DNA of 64,000 nucleotides from Mesorhizobium sp. M7A.F.Ca.US.008.03.1.1 (GCF_003997495.1 NZ_RZRU01000002.1:310001-374000), one strand, 5' to 3'; positions 8,775 through 17,016 are shown, counted from the stretch's first letter. Program-made: numbers and translations. The notes: generated by a model not told the origin, from the letters alone.

Positions 8775-9500
8775 ATGTCTGATCCCAACAAAAACCATCA
8801 ATACCGAAATCAGCTGCTGCGGCGGATGCCCGCGGCTGACCTAGCGCTGCTCGAACCGCATATGCAGCGTTGCGACCTGCCGTTGCGCATGATGCTGGTG
8901 ACGCGACAAACCCCGATCGAGGCCGTCTACTTCATCGAACAGGGTATCGGTTCGGTGGTCGCCAGCACGGCGAGCGGCCAAGAGGCCGAAGTGGGCTTCA
9001 TCGGCTTCGAAGGCATGACGGGATACTCCCTGGTGATGGGCGACGACCGCGCGCCGCATGCCTGTTATGTCCAACTCGAAGGCGAGGCGATCCGCATCGA
9101 AGCTGGCGCTTTCAAGGCAGCATTGGCGGCAAGTGCGACCTTGCGCATGTTCCTGCTGCGCTTCGTCAACGCGCTACAAACCCAGGCCGGCTGCACCGCC
9201 CTCGTCAACGCGCGGCTGAAGCTCGAGGAGCGGCTGGCGCGATGGCTGCTCATGTGCGACGACCGCGTGGCCGGCGAACATCTCGCCATTACCCACGAAT
9301 TCCTGGCCATTATGCTTGGTGTCAGGCGGCCAGGCGTCACCGTCGCCCTCCAGCTGCTCGAAGGCCGCGCGTTGATCCGCTCGCGTCGGGGCGAGATCGT
9401 CATTCGTGACCGCGCCGGGCTGCTGGAACTCGCCAATGGCAGTTACGGCGAAGCCGAGGCCGAATATGCAAGGCTGATCGGGGAGATCGGCGCGGCCTGA
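8775..9500 (+). CDS. Crp/Fnr-family transcriptional regulator
   Basis: A 241-residue protein with an N-terminal cyclic-nucleotide-binding-like barrel (about 20-140, with the Gly-rich turn EQGIGSVV) and a C-terminal winged helix-turn-helix (about 165-225, with THEFLAIMLGVRRPGVTVAL as the recognition region). The ATG at 8775 gives the usual family length. The reading frame is open further upstream, but those starts would add an unlikely Arg-rich tail. No cluster of N-terminal cysteines for an Fe-S centre is present, so it is not a classical FNR. The signal is unknown. Confidence 0.85.
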   Translation: MSDPNKNHQYRNQLLRRMPAADLALLEPHMQRCDLPLRMMLVTRQTPIEAVYFIEQGIGSVVASTASGQEAEVGFIGFEGMTGYSLVMGDDRAPHACYVQLEGEAIRIEAGAFKAALAASATLRMFLLRFVNALQTQAGCTALVNARLKLEERLARWLLMCDDRVAGEHLAITHEFLAIMLGVRRPGVTVALQLLEGRALIRSRRGEIVIRDRAGLLELANGSYGEAEAEYARLIGEIGAA

Positions 9501-9851
9501 TCAGGAGCGGTTGCCGCCGGCATCCGGCTTGCCCGATGAAGCCTTGCCGGGCGGCGCCGCACCGCCTTCAAATGCGCCTCGGCCAATAGGCCCATCCCCG
9601 TCGATCGGTCCATCCCTGTCTATCGGCCCATCTCTGCCGATCGGCCCATCCCTGCCGATCGGCAAGCCGGCATGCTCCAGATTTGCAAGCTTGCACTTCG
9701 TCTGCTCGGCCGCCGCTCCGACAAGGCAGTCGATGGTGAACATGGCACCGGCGTGCTCGCTTGCCGCGACCGCCTTGCGGATCTTCGTCAATTGCGCTTG
9801 TGTGTAGTCCAGAAGCTCGACCAGGCCGGTATGATCCAAACCGCCCTCCAT
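9501..9851 (-). CDS. Hypothetical protein with hexapeptide repeats
   Basis: The likely product has 116 residues from the ATG at 9851, and a longer version from 9935 is possible. An N-terminal helical part contains two Cys residues (FTIDCLVG and TKCKLANL). A C-terminal tail is built of four 6-residue Pro-Ile-Gly/Asp-Arg-Asp-Gly units encoded by the 18-bp tandem repeat at 9589-9660. The stop directly abuts the stop of the Crp/Fnr gene, so the genes converge. No function is recognised. Confidence 0.5.
   Translation of the reverse strand: MEGGLDHTGLVELLDYTQAQLTKIRKAVAASEHAGAMFTIDCLVGAAAEQTKCKLANLEHAGLPIGRDGPIGRDGPIDRDGPIDGDGPIGRGAFEGGAAPPGKASSGKPDAGGNRS
9589..9660. repeat. Tandem repeat, 4 x 18 bp
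   Basis: Four consecutive 18-base units with the pattern GGCCCATCCCTGCCGATC and a few substitutions fill 9589-9660. The period is a multiple of three, so unit gain or loss only lengthens or shortens the hexapeptide tail of the reverse-strand protein. Confidence 0.85.
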
Positions 9852-9926
9852 TGCAGGATGTCGAGAGGCCGATCTGAGGTCGCTCTTGGCACCGAAATAC
9901 GCCCATTTACGCGGCTTGCATAGCCG

Positions 9927-9947
9927 GACTGTCACAATCGTACAGTC
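9927..9947. promoter_or_regulatory. Inverted repeat GACTGT-N9-ACAGTC between divergent genes
   Basis: Perfect six-base arms with a nine-base spacer lie upstream of the XRE-type regulator gene and next to the start region of the divergent hypothetical gene. The geometry suits a dimeric repressor, possibly the adjacent regulator acting on itself. There is no direct evidence of binding. Confidence 0.4.
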
Positions 9948-10068
9948 GGCGCGCTACCGGATCCTTGCCGTATTGGCCAAAGGTCCATCTTCGCACCCTC
10001 GCTATGTCATGCAAGTGTATATAAGCTATCGCTTGAATACTGGTCCGTACGTCTGTCGGGGAGATGTC

Positions 10069-10815
10069 GTGCCAATTCGCGAGAATCTCGCCGCCAATCT
10101 CAGGCGGCTGGTCCAACGCCACGCTTCCGTCAGCGCGGTGTGCCGTGAGCTTGGCATCAACCGCACCCAATTCGAGCGCTATCTGCAAGGCAAGGCGGTT
10201 CCCAACAAAGCCACCGCCAAGCTGATCTGCGACTATTTCAAGATCGGCGAGGATGTGCTGTATCGCGAGCCGGCCGCTGCGGCAGCCAAGGGCGACAGCA
10301 ATGCAACGCTGCGCCAGGCACTGTACGAGAACATGGTGCGGCCGCCGTCGCCTGCCATCGCCGGAGGCACCTATTTCACCTATTTTTCGATTCCCGGCCG
10401 ACCCGATTTTTTGATGCGCTCGGTCACCTTCGTGCGGCGTGAGGCCGATCTCGTCACCTTCAGGCGAGTGACGCGCTGGGCTCCGGGCGATGGCCAGGGT
10501 GGCGCGAGAATACCCGGCAACCATTATGGCGTGGCGATCTCGCGCCTGAACTGGATCTATTTCACTGGCATCAACCGCCGCCAGACAAGCGAGCCCTCGA
10601 TCATGACCGTACAGTGGGCTCCCATCTCCGAACCGGTTCTGGTCGGCAGGGCGATCGTCCTCACCGGATCCGGGCCGGCCTTTGTGTCGGTCATCATGCG
10701 GCAGGACGTCACCAGGATCAGCATGAGGCGAGCGATGCAGATGGCCCATATCATCAGTCTCGACGATCCCAGCGTCGATCGGCTGGTGGTCAGTCTTGCA
10801 CGAGAGACCCGCTAA
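10069..10815 (+). CDS. XRE-like helix-turn-helix transcriptional regulator
   Basis: A 248-residue protein from a GTG at 10069 with GGGGAG upstream. An ATG at 10009 is in frame and possible. The N-terminal 60 residues form a helix-turn-helix (ASVSAVCRELGINRTQFERY, followed by GKAVPNKATAKLICDYF). The remaining 180 residues form an uncharacterised beta-rich domain, with repeated patterns such as GGTYFTYFSIPGRPDFLMR. This combination is common as unnamed regulators in Mesorhizobium. The target and ligand are unknown. Confidence 0.75.
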   Translation: MPIRENLAANLRRLVQRHASVSAVCRELGINRTQFERYLQGKAVPNKATAKLICDYFKIGEDVLYREPAAAAAKGDSNATLRQALYENMVRPPSPAIAGGTYFTYFSIPGRPDFLMRSVTFVRREADLVTFRRVTRWAPGDGQGGARIPGNHYGVAISRLNWIYFTGINRRQTSEPSIMTVQWAPISEPVLVGRAIVLTGSGPAFVSVIMRQDVTRISMRRAMQMAHIISLDDPSVDRLVVSLARETR

Positions 10816-10903
10816 ACTCGCTTCTTGCGGGAAAAATCGGGGAAAGTTTCAAGTTTTTCGACTATATTTTTCTTCGTTTCGGGATTTTTGCGCAAAAAAT
10901 GCC

Positions 10904-10928
10904 GGAACTTTCACCCAAACCTGTCGTT
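10904..10928 (+). promoter_or_regulatory. EcfG-type general stress promoter (GGAAC-N16-CGTT)
   Basis: GGAAC at 10904-10908 and CGTT at 10925-10928 are separated by exactly 16 bases. This is the consensus for the alphaproteobacterial general-stress sigma factor EcfG. It points at the small secreted protein starting at 10980, about 50 bases downstream. Confidence 0.65.
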
Positions 10929-10979
10929 TTCCAACTGATCGTTGCTTCGACGATCCCAAAGCAACAGGAGGAATACGCC

Positions 10980-11285
10980 ATGAACACCAAGATGATCTGT
11001 TTCGGCGCGATGACGCTCTCGATGGTTGCCGGCTCCGCGCTGGCCGCAGGCAACACCGGCACGTCCGCTCTCGACGATCCGGCCAAGATGCAGCCCTTCT
11101 ACACCGATAGCGGCATGAAGACGATGGTCAGCAACGACGACTTCGTGAAAGCCTGGAAGGCCCTTACGCCGGACGACCAGACCGCGATGATGAAGGCCTG
11201 CGAGGACGAGGCCAAGGACGCCACGGCGGCCAACAGCCATCCCGAATTCTGCAGTAGCGTGAAAGCGAACGGCGGCAGCAAGTAG
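10980..11285 (+). CDS. Small secreted hypothetical protein (101 aa)
   Basis: The gene has a strong AGGAGG site before the ATG at 10980. The product starts with a Sec signal peptide (positive MNTK, hydrophobic core, ALAAG cleavage region near residue 23). The mature part of about 78 residues is acidic, with two Cys residues late in the chain (KACEDE and PEFCSSV) that could form a disulfide. I recognise no domain. The EcfG-like promoter suggests induction by general stress. A strong terminator follows directly, so it is a single-gene unit. Confidence 0.8.
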   Translation: MNTKMICFGAMTLSMVAGSALAAGNTGTSALDDPAKMQPFYTDSGMKTMVSNDDFVKAWKALTPDDQTAMMKACEDEAKDATAANSHPEFCSSVKANGGSK

Positions 11286-11305
11286 CAATCCAGCGAACCG
11301 ATGCG

Positions 11306-11332
11306 AAACAGCCCCTTAGCGGGGCTGTTTTT
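11306..11332 (+). terminator. Rho-independent terminator
   Basis: Perfect ten-base arms AAACAGCCCC and GGGGCTGTTT around a five-base loop, continuing into a short T run, 20 bases after the stop of the small secreted protein gene. Confidence 0.9.
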
Positions 11333-11505
11333 GCGTCTGCCGCAGGCCGTGTAGACAAGCCAGCCACGCAAGGATCGAGCCCGGCCGGCACGCCGGCCCA
11401 TCTCCCATTTCCCGCCATGTTGCACTGCGACAAATTTATTGCATTGCGATATCGGCCTGCCCGAGCGACACTGCGCAAGGGCTGGGCTTGCACGAAGGAG
11501 CCGTC

Positions 11506-13476
11506 GTGGCAGCATCGTTCCGGCCGGACATACAAGGATTGCGCGCGCTGGCCGTCGGCGGCGTCGTCGCCTTTCATTTCGGCCTAACCGCCCTGCCCGG
11601 CGGCTTTGCCGGCGTCGATATCTTCTTTGTCATTTCCGGCTATCTCATCACAAGACACCTGCTGCAGGAGATCGGCGACAGCGGCCGGCTGAACCTGTGG
11701 CGCTTCTATGCCCGCCGTGCCCGGCGGCTGCTGCCGGCCTCGCTGTTCGTGATCCTCGCCACGCTGGTGGCCGGCGCCTTCATCCTGTCGCCGGAGGAAC
11801 AGGCGCTCTATTCGAAGGGCGCGATGTTTGCCTCGGCCTATATGATCAACCTGTGGCTGATCCGCTGGTCGTTCGACTATTTCGCCTCCGACGCCGCCAA
11901 CAACCCGTTCATCCATTTCTGGTCGCTGTCGGTGGAGGAGCAGTTCTACCTCGCATGGCCGGCGCTGCTTGTGTTCGCCGCATGGCTGCGGCCGGGCCGT
12001 CGCATGGCTATCGTGGCGATCGGCGTCACCGGGCTGGTGTCGTTCGCCGTCTGCGCCTGGCTGACCAGCGTGGCGCAGCCCTGGGCCTTCTATTTCTCGC
12101 CGCTGAGGGCCTGGGAGTTCGCAGCCGGCGGGCTTGCCAGCATGGTGCCGGCAAGTTTCCTGCAGCACCATCCGCGGCTGCGCGCCGTGCAAGGCTGGCT
12201 CGGCCTTGCGCTGATCGTGCCGGCTTATCTGCTGCTGGACGAGGCTCTGCCCTTCCCCGGCCTGCTGGCGCTGCTGCCGGTCGCCGGCACGGTGCTGCTG
12301 CTGGTCAGCGGGGCAAGCGAGCACCAAGCCGGCCGGGAGATCGGCAAGCAGGCTGGCAGCCTCGCGGCTCTCCTGTCGCTGCCGCCCATGCAATGGATCG
12401 GCAAGCTCTCCTACTCGCTCTATCTCTGGCACTGGCCGGTCATCGTCTATGCCGGAATGGTCACCGCGGAGCTTTCAGGCCTGGACAGGCTTGCCTGCCT
12501 GGCATTGACGCTGGTGCTCTCCATCTTCACCTATCACGTCATCGAGAACCCGGTGCGACGCAATGGCTGGCTGATGGCCAACGCCGCCCGCGCGCTCATC
12601 CCCGCCGCGCTGCTGACCGGTGCCGGCGTGGTCGCGGCCTACGCCAACGCCAGGCTTGCCGTGCACGAACTCGACCCGGAACAGCGCGTCATCGCCGAAA
12701 CCGCGGCGCGTCCTTCCACCGCGCGCGCCAGGGGCGGCTGCGTGCTCGACTACGAGACCGTGACCCCTAAGCCCTGCGTGTTTGGTGCCAAGAATGCCAA
12801 ACGCACCATCGCGCTGTTTGGCGATTCACATGCCGACCACTGGTCGACGCCGCTGATCGAGGTTGCGCAGAAGCGCGATTACGAGGTGGTTACCTGGCTT
12901 AAGTCCTCGTGCCGGGCGTCTCGGCTGTCGACATGGTCGAGCAAGCTGAAGCGCGACTACTCAGAATGCGACCAGTGGCGCGAGCAGTCGATCAAGGAGA
13001 TACTCGCGCTGAGGCCGGCACTGGTGGTGATCTCGGAGATCGCCCTGACCAGTTCGCGCAAGATGGCGGCCGGCAAGGATGAGCCCGACAGCCAGGACGC
13101 GGAGTGGAAGGCGGGCCTGCGCTCGACGCTGGATACGTTCAGCAACGCCGGGCTGAAGGTCGCCTTCATCCGCGACGTCCCCTTCAACGACGAGCAGGTC
13201 GACACCTGCGTGGCGCGAGCGCTGTGGCGGAGCGAGTCGCCGTCGCTCTGCGACCAGACACGCGCCTATGCCGCCAACGACGCGATGGCCTCGGTGGAGC
13301 GCGAAATCGTGCGCAGCATTCCGAACGCCAGCTATGTCGACATGACGGACCAGTTCTGCAACCAGACCACCTGCCACGTCTTCATCGGCGGCAAGATCGC
13401 CTTCCGCGACCGCCATCACCTGGCGACGGCATTTGCCGAGACGCTGGAGGGGCCACTGGAGCGAGCCTTGTTTTAG
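11506..13476 (+). CDS. Acyltransferase-3 (OafA/YrhL-like) with C-terminal SGNH domain
   Basis: A 656-residue membrane protein. The N-terminal half is an acyltransferase-3 domain with about ten membrane helices. The catalytic-type motif RPDIQGLRALAV is at the start, and FFVISGYLI and SLSVEEQFY follow. After about residue 420 comes a periplasmic SGNH hydrolase-like domain with the GDSHADHW block near 440 and a late DRHHL that fits the catalytic Asp/His. This fusion O-acetylates surface polysaccharides or other cell-envelope sugars. The GTG at 11506 has AAGGAG five bases away. An in-frame TTG lies 18 bases upstream. Confidence 0.9.
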   Translation: MAASFRPDIQGLRALAVGGVVAFHFGLTALPGGFAGVDIFFVISGYLITRHLLQEIGDSGRLNLWRFYARRARRLLPASLFVILATLVAGAFILSPEEQALYSKGAMFASAYMINLWLIRWSFDYFASDAANNPFIHFWSLSVEEQFYLAWPALLVFAAWLRPGRRMAIVAIGVTGLVSFAVCAWLTSVAQPWAFYFSPLRAWEFAAGGLASMVPASFLQHHPRLRAVQGWLGLALIVPAYLLLDEALPFPGLLALLPVAGTVLLLVSGASEHQAGREIGKQAGSLAALLSLPPMQWIGKLSYSLYLWHWPVIVYAGMVTAELSGLDRLACLALTLVLSIFTYHVIENPVRRNGWLMANAARALIPAALLTGAGVVAAYANARLAVHELDPEQRVIAETAARPSTARARGGCVLDYETVTPKPCVFGAKNAKRTIALFGDSHADHWSTPLIEVAQKRDYEVVTWLKSSCRASRLSTWSSKLKRDYSECDQWREQSIKEILALRPALVVISEIALTSSRKMAAGKDEPDSQDAEWKAGLRSTLDTFSNAGLKVAFIRDVPFNDEQVDTCVARALWRSESPSLCDQTRAYAANDAMASVEREIVRSIPNASYVDMTDQFCNQTTCHVFIGGKIAFRDRHHLATAFAETLEGPLERALF

Positions 13477-13532
13477 GCGCTGCGCCCGGTCAGCGCCCGG
13501 TCCGCATTGTTCATCACATCTTGCGAATCTAC

Positions 13533-13557
13533 GGAACGGGGCCGCAGCTCAGGGGTT
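13533..13557 (+). promoter_or_regulatory. EcfG-like promoter (GGAAC-N16-GGTT)
   Basis: GGAAC at 13533-13537 is followed after 16 bases by GGTT at 13554-13557, one mismatch from the EcfG -10 motif CGTT. It lies about 30 bases before the Tyr/Asp-rich secreted protein gene. Confidence 0.5.
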
Positions 13558-13588
13558 ATATTAGCTCAACCTTTAAAAGGAGGCAGCT

Positions 13589-13915
13589 ATGAAGAAGCTC
13601 CTGCTTGTTTCGGTTATCGCCATTGCTTCGGCGGCGGCGATGATTGCCCCTGCGGATGCCCGCAGCCGTATCACTATCGGCATTGGCGGCTATACAGATG
13701 ACTATTACGGCGACGACTACTACGATGGTTACGACTATGGTGATCGCTACGTCTATCGTGACCGCTACGTCCATCGCCCCTATTATCAGTATGACGTCTA
13801 CGACAATGACTACCGACCGCGTTATTTCCACAACCGCCACCATTGCCGCATCAAGCTGATCAAGCACTGGCGCCATCACCACAGGATCATCGAAAAAATC
13901 CGCGTCTGCAGATGA
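13589..13915 (+). CDS. Small secreted Tyr/Asp/His-rich protein (108 aa)
   Basis: A perfect AAAGGAGG site precedes the ATG. The product has a Sec signal peptide (MKKLLL, then a hydrophobic core, cleavage near APADARS). The mature part is unusual: Tyr and Asp dominate residues 35-80 (DDYYGDDYYDGYDYGDRY), and a His/Arg/Lys-rich tail follows (CRIKLIKHWRHHH) with two Cys. It could bind metals or wall polymers, but this is a guess. The EcfG-like promoter upstream fits a stress-induced periplasmic protein. A GC-rich hairpin follows the gene. Confidence 0.75.
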   Translation: MKKLLLVSVIAIASAAAMIAPADARSRITIGIGGYTDDYYGDDYYDGYDYGDRYVYRDRYVHRPYYQYDVYDNDYRPRYFHNRHHCRIKLIKHWRHHHRIIEKIRVCR

Positions 13916-13934
13916 CTTGATCATTTGGTACGGG

Positions 13935-13957
13935 TCCGGCCGGCATCCCCGGCCGGA
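13935..13957. terminator. GC-rich hairpin between convergent genes
   Basis: Nine-base arms TCCGGCCGG and CCGGCCGGA flank a five-base loop just after the secreted protein gene and before the end of the convergent DUF6456-like gene. There is no long T run, so it is at most a weak or bidirectional terminator. Confidence 0.55.
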
Positions 13958-13969
13958 TCCATTTCACCC

Positions 13970-14563
13970 TCACCGCCTCATCATCATCCCATAATGCACC
14001 GCCAGCAGATCCAGCCCCACCTTCAGCAGCTTCGTCACCACGTTCCGGCCCTCGCCGGTCTGCTCGGACAGGCGCTTGAGGGAACCGTCCGCGCAGCAGA
14101 CTTGTCGCACCACGGCGGCCACCTCCCAATGGCCTAGCGCTCTTGTGGCGGCGGCATAGGCCCTGCCGGCGTCGAGAACGCTGTCGGCGATGCCGCCGCC
14201 CTCGCGGCCGCCGTCGACACGCTCGGTCCATCGCATCGGCTTGACGCTCGCCTGCTGGCTGCAGCGGAAATCCTCGCGGTAGCGCAGTCCGGCCTCCCGC
14301 TGCTGGCGCGACAGCGAGGTGATGCCGATGAGCGCATCGATGGCGCGCACCCGCACGATGCCGCCGGTCGCGGCGTAGCCGTCATTCGACACTTCGTAGA
14401 CACGGGCAGCCTCCAGCGTGCCCGCCGCCAGCCGCTTGCGGCCGAAGGCGTCATCCCTGAGCGCGAAATCATGGCCGATCTCGCGACGTATGCGCACCTG
14501 CTCGGCCTCGCCCTTCGGCAATTTCGGCGCCTGCGGTTTTGCGGGTCTGGTCTTTTTGCTCAT
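13970..14563 (-). CDS. DUF6456-like protein
   Basis: A 197-residue protein from the ATG at 14563, with AGGAG at good spacing. The first 40 residues are Lys/Pro-rich. From about 85 on it has the pattern I associate with DUF6456: a first helix with QREAGLRYREDF, a variable middle part, and an end with AAATRALGHWEVAAVVRQVCC and VTKLLKVGLDLLAVHYG. These proteins are frequent in Rhizobiales and look like DNA-related or phage-derived regulators, but their role is unknown. The neighbourhood is rich in regulators, including an S24 repressor. Confidence 0.65.
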   Translation of the reverse strand: MSKKTRPAKPQAPKLPKGEAEQVRIRREIGHDFALRDDAFGRKRLAAGTLEAARVYEVSNDGYAATGGIVRVRAIDALIGITSLSRQQREAGLRYREDFRCSQQASVKPMRWTERVDGGREGGGIADSVLDAGRAYAAATRALGHWEVAAVVRQVCCADGSLKRLSEQTGEGRNVVTKLLKVGLDLLAVHYGMMMRR

Positions 14564-14813
14564 GGGAGGCTCCTGGTTGGGGTGGATGGTGGAAGGCCGG
14601 CAAGTGGCGATCCTTCGCGCACCTGGCGCCCTGCTGGGCATCTCCCGCAGTCGACAGAGCGGAGCGGGCCGCCGTTGGGTTGGCCTTCAATGAACCGAAG
14701 GTCATCACCTCTTCGCCACTGCGCCAGCATCCTTGCCGCCCGGCATCCAGGCTGATGGAACCGGCGCGAGTTTTCGACGTTATGTCGCGTCCATGCCAAG
14801 GGGAGGTTCGCCG

Positions 14814-15095
14814 ATGACAGCCTTCATGCCGGTTACCGTGCGCTTTTGCGATAACAAAACCATGCTGGTCAGTTCGGTGGCCGGGGCCGCCGAGGCACTG
14901 CGCCACCAATGGCCCGACAAGACAGCACCTGGCTTTGTCGAGGCTTCCCGGCTGGTTGCGCTCGCCGTCGACGGCATCTGCTGCCCGCGCATCGCGTTCG
15001 AGGCCTTCACCAGGGCGGCCAAGCAGCAGAACATACTGGTGGCTAGGCCCAAAAGCCGCGCCCATGACTGGCTGGATGCAGTGGCTAGCCCGTGA
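14814..15095 (+). CDS. DUF982 protein (93 aa)
   Basis: A 93-residue protein that starts at the ATG at 14814 behind GGGGAGG. It shows the DUF982 pattern: a short N-terminal beta strand (VTVRFCDNKTMLVSSVAGAA), the EALRHQWP segment, then helices with two Cys (GICCPRIAFEAF). DUF982 proteins are small, nearly restricted to rhizobia and related bacteria, and of unknown function. A second one follows 55 bases downstream. Confidence 0.75.
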   Translation: MTAFMPVTVRFCDNKTMLVSSVAGAAEALRHQWPDKTAPGFVEASRLVALAVDGICCPRIAFEAFTRAAKQQNILVARPKSRAHDWLDAVASP

Positions 15096-15149
15096 GGATC
15101 GCGCGCCGGCCGAAAAATTGATGCAACCCGCCGCCATCGGGGCGCGTTT

Positions 15150-15512
15150 ATGGATGCGGTAGCTGGAGCCGCGCGCAAAGCGAAGGTGAACGCCGTGGGT
15201 ACGATGAAAACCGGAGTGCCGCTCAAAGTGCGGGTGGAAGATGAGATCGAAGAGATCGACAGCGTCAGCGAAGCCGCCGATTTTCTGCAGCGCTGGCCGC
15301 TGGAGCGGCGCGGCCATGTGTACCGCAGCGCGCTGAACGCCTGCAGCGCGGCGATCGCCGCGCAGATTTCGGAAGCCGACGCCATGAAGGTGTTTACCGG
15401 CTTTGCCCGGGTGACCGGCATATTGATCGCCGAAGGCAACCCGGCCATGGCGATGGACGCACGGAGCGTACAGAGCCGCACGCCCAAGCAGGGCCGGCAG
15501 ATGCCGAAATAG
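15150..15512 (+). CDS. DUF982 protein (second copy)
   Basis: At most 120 residues. An internal ATG at 15204 would give 102 residues and fits the family N-terminus better, so the start is open. The pattern KVRVEDEIEEIDSVSEAADFLQRWP followed by a helix with ALNACSAA is that of DUF982. Both tandem copies point away from the DUF6456-like gene. The sequences of the two copies are clearly different, so this is an old duplication or independent recruitment. Confidence 0.7.
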   Translation: MDAVAGAARKAKVNAVGTMKTGVPLKVRVEDEIEEIDSVSEAADFLQRWPLERRGHVYRSALNACSAAIAAQISEADAMKVFTGFARVTGILIAEGNPAMAMDARSVQSRTPKQGRQMPK

Positions 15513-15539
15513 GGTTTTGACGATAAGGCCGCCGCCTCT

Positions 15540-15775
15540 TTCTCCCCGTTCACGGGGGTGAGGCGTGGTCCGCGCAGCGGACGAAAAGCCAATTGCTTGG
15601 CTTTTCGAACAGCGAACGCCCGGCAAGGCAGTGAGGAGCGGCGCCAGCGCTTCGGTAAGTCGCTCCTGAGCCAGATGCTTGAAGTTCATATCTGCTTTCA
15701 CCCCCTACGTCGGTGCTGCTCCCATCCGCCTCCCAGCACCTTCTCCCCCCGTGAGTGACGGGGAGAAGGGACGCT
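15540..15775. repeat. RIME-like mosaic intergenic repeat
   Basis: This gap between convergent genes holds no gene but several repeat blocks: a hairpin CTCCCCGTTCACGGGGGTGAG at the left, a second dyad around AAAGCCAATTGCTTGGCTTTT, and at the right end CTTCTCCCCCCGTGAGTGACGGGGAGAAGG. The last block recurs at 20.7 kb and 48.1 kb. Such mosaics resemble RIME elements of rhizobia. Confidence 0.7.
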
Positions 15776-15779
15776 TCAC

Positions 15780-16451
15780 TCACCCTGCCGCCACAAAAAC
15801 ACGGCGGCGAAAGCGCGCCTCGTGATAGGCGCAATAGCTTTTCAGCCCCTTGGTGCGCATGCCGCAGCACAGCATGTTGGCGTCCGGGCGGCTGCCTAGC
15901 GCATCCCCCTCTTCGGCAATAGAGCTGTCCGGATCCACTTCCACCGTCAGATCCAGCGGCGCCCGGCAGCGTGAAAACAGGCAATCGATGAAGCGCATCG
16001 CCACGCCGTGCGGCTGCCGGCCGCTGGCCGCGCGCGGCGGCGCCGGCATCTCCAGGCGATAGGCTACGCCGTCGGCGACCAGCACACCCGCCTCGCGCAC
16101 GAACGAGCGGGCGCGCCTGGGCCGGGCCACTTCACGCGCATGGATGTCCTTGGCGGCAAGCACGCCATGCATCTTGCCGACGACAGGCGTCGCAGTCGCC
16201 GGCGTGCCATTCGCCCGCTTGCCTTCAGCGCGCTTGCTCCCGGCCTGTCTGGCTCGCGGCGGCGGCCCCTTGCCATTGGCAAAACCGATCGCGCCCAGCA
16301 CGGCGTTACGGTGCACGATGCCGATAATGGCGTCGCGCGACACCGGACTGCCACGCAGCGCGCTGAACGCGACTGCAAGCCTGGAGGCTGAAAGCCCTTC
16401 CTTCAGCCAGCGGCCGATCTCGTGCAATTCCGCGTCGCTATAGCTTGCCAT
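15780..16451 (-). CDS. GcrA-like cell cycle regulator
   Basis: A 223-residue protein from the ATG at 16451. ATG 16463 and TTG 16499 are alternatives. The N-terminus reads YSDAELHEIGRWLKEGLSAS, followed by RDAIIGIVHR, matching the GcrA helix-turn-helix with its conserved (R)NAVIGKVHR. The C-terminus has a Cys-rich segment (LFSRCRAPLD, LCCGM, SYCAYHEARF) like the zinc/RNA polymerase-binding end of GcrA. The middle is long and Ala/Arg-rich. GcrA recognises methylated GANTC sites with sigma-70. This one is divergent and is probably an accessory paralogue. Confidence 0.7.
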   Translation of the reverse strand: MASYSDAELHEIGRWLKEGLSASRLAVAFSALRGSPVSRDAIIGIVHRNAVLGAIGFANGKGPPPRARQAGSKRAEGKRANGTPATATPVVGKMHGVLAAKDIHAREVARPRRARSFVREAGVLVADGVAYRLEMPAPPRAASGRQPHGVAMRFIDCLFSRCRAPLDLTVEVDPDSSIAEEGDALGSRPDANMLCCGMRTKGLKSYCAYHEARFRRRVFVAAG

Positions 16452-16548
16452 ATCCAGTTCCATCCAAAGTTCTGCCTTCGGCCGCGCGTCGTCAGGCAAG
16501 CGTCAGGGTTTGACCCGGTTGGCCGGGCCGCGATCGGGGTTGTCTTTT

Positions 16549-17010
16549 TCAAGCCGGCTTGGCGCCCGGGTCAGCCTCTGCGGGCCAATCCCAGCCAGCG
16601 AGTCTCAGCCGGGATTGGGCCGATCGCAGGCTCGAAAGCCGCGCTTCGGCGGTTTTCCTGTCGGGCGCGGAAATCGCCCTGCCCGTTGCCAGGTCGAGCA
16701 GGATCACGGTGCCATCCTCGGTGCGGATGCACGACCGAGCAGGCCGGCCGGCGCCATGCCGGTCGAATTGGGGGCCGGAGCCGTTGGGAGCGGCGGCTCC
16801 GGCCGTTCCGGTCGCCGGAGACGGGCGAACCGGACCCGAGGCTGGTGCATTGAAGCACCGAGCCTCGGGTTTCACCCCGGCCGGGGAGGAGGACGGCCGC
16901 GGCGAAAGGGAATGGGTGCCGGCGACAGTCGCCGGATGCGCCTCGCATGAGGCCGGCGCCTCGCATGAGGTCGGCGCCTCGGCGCCATGGAAGCTGGACA
17001 GGTTTTGCAT
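16549..17010 (-). CDS. Possible hypothetical protein, perhaps leaderless
   Basis: An open frame of 153 residues divergent to the S24 repressor. The ATG at 17010 lies only seven bases after the shared 18-bp motif, whose TTATAT could be a -10 box with TTGCAT 17 bases upstream, so a transcript would be leaderless. Residues 13-25 are encoded by an 18-bp direct repeat (16938-16955 and 16956-16973). The C-terminal part (TEDGTVILLDLATGRAIS) looks coding, the rest is low complexity. No family is recognised and it may not be a gene. Confidence 0.35.
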   Translation of the reverse strand: MQNLSSFHGAEAPTSCEAPASCEAHPATVAGTHSLSPRPSSSPAGVKPEARCFNAPASGPVRPSPATGTAGAAAPNGSGPQFDRHGAGRPARSCIRTEDGTVILLDLATGRAISAPDRKTAEARLSSLRSAQSRLRLAGWDWPAEADPGAKPA

Positions 17011-17016
17011 GATTGG

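Noticed and set aside
11439..12770. A 443-residue frame over the acyltransferase gene
   Set aside because: It overlaps the acyltransferase-3 gene in another frame and consists of Arg/Ala/Gly-rich low-complexity text.
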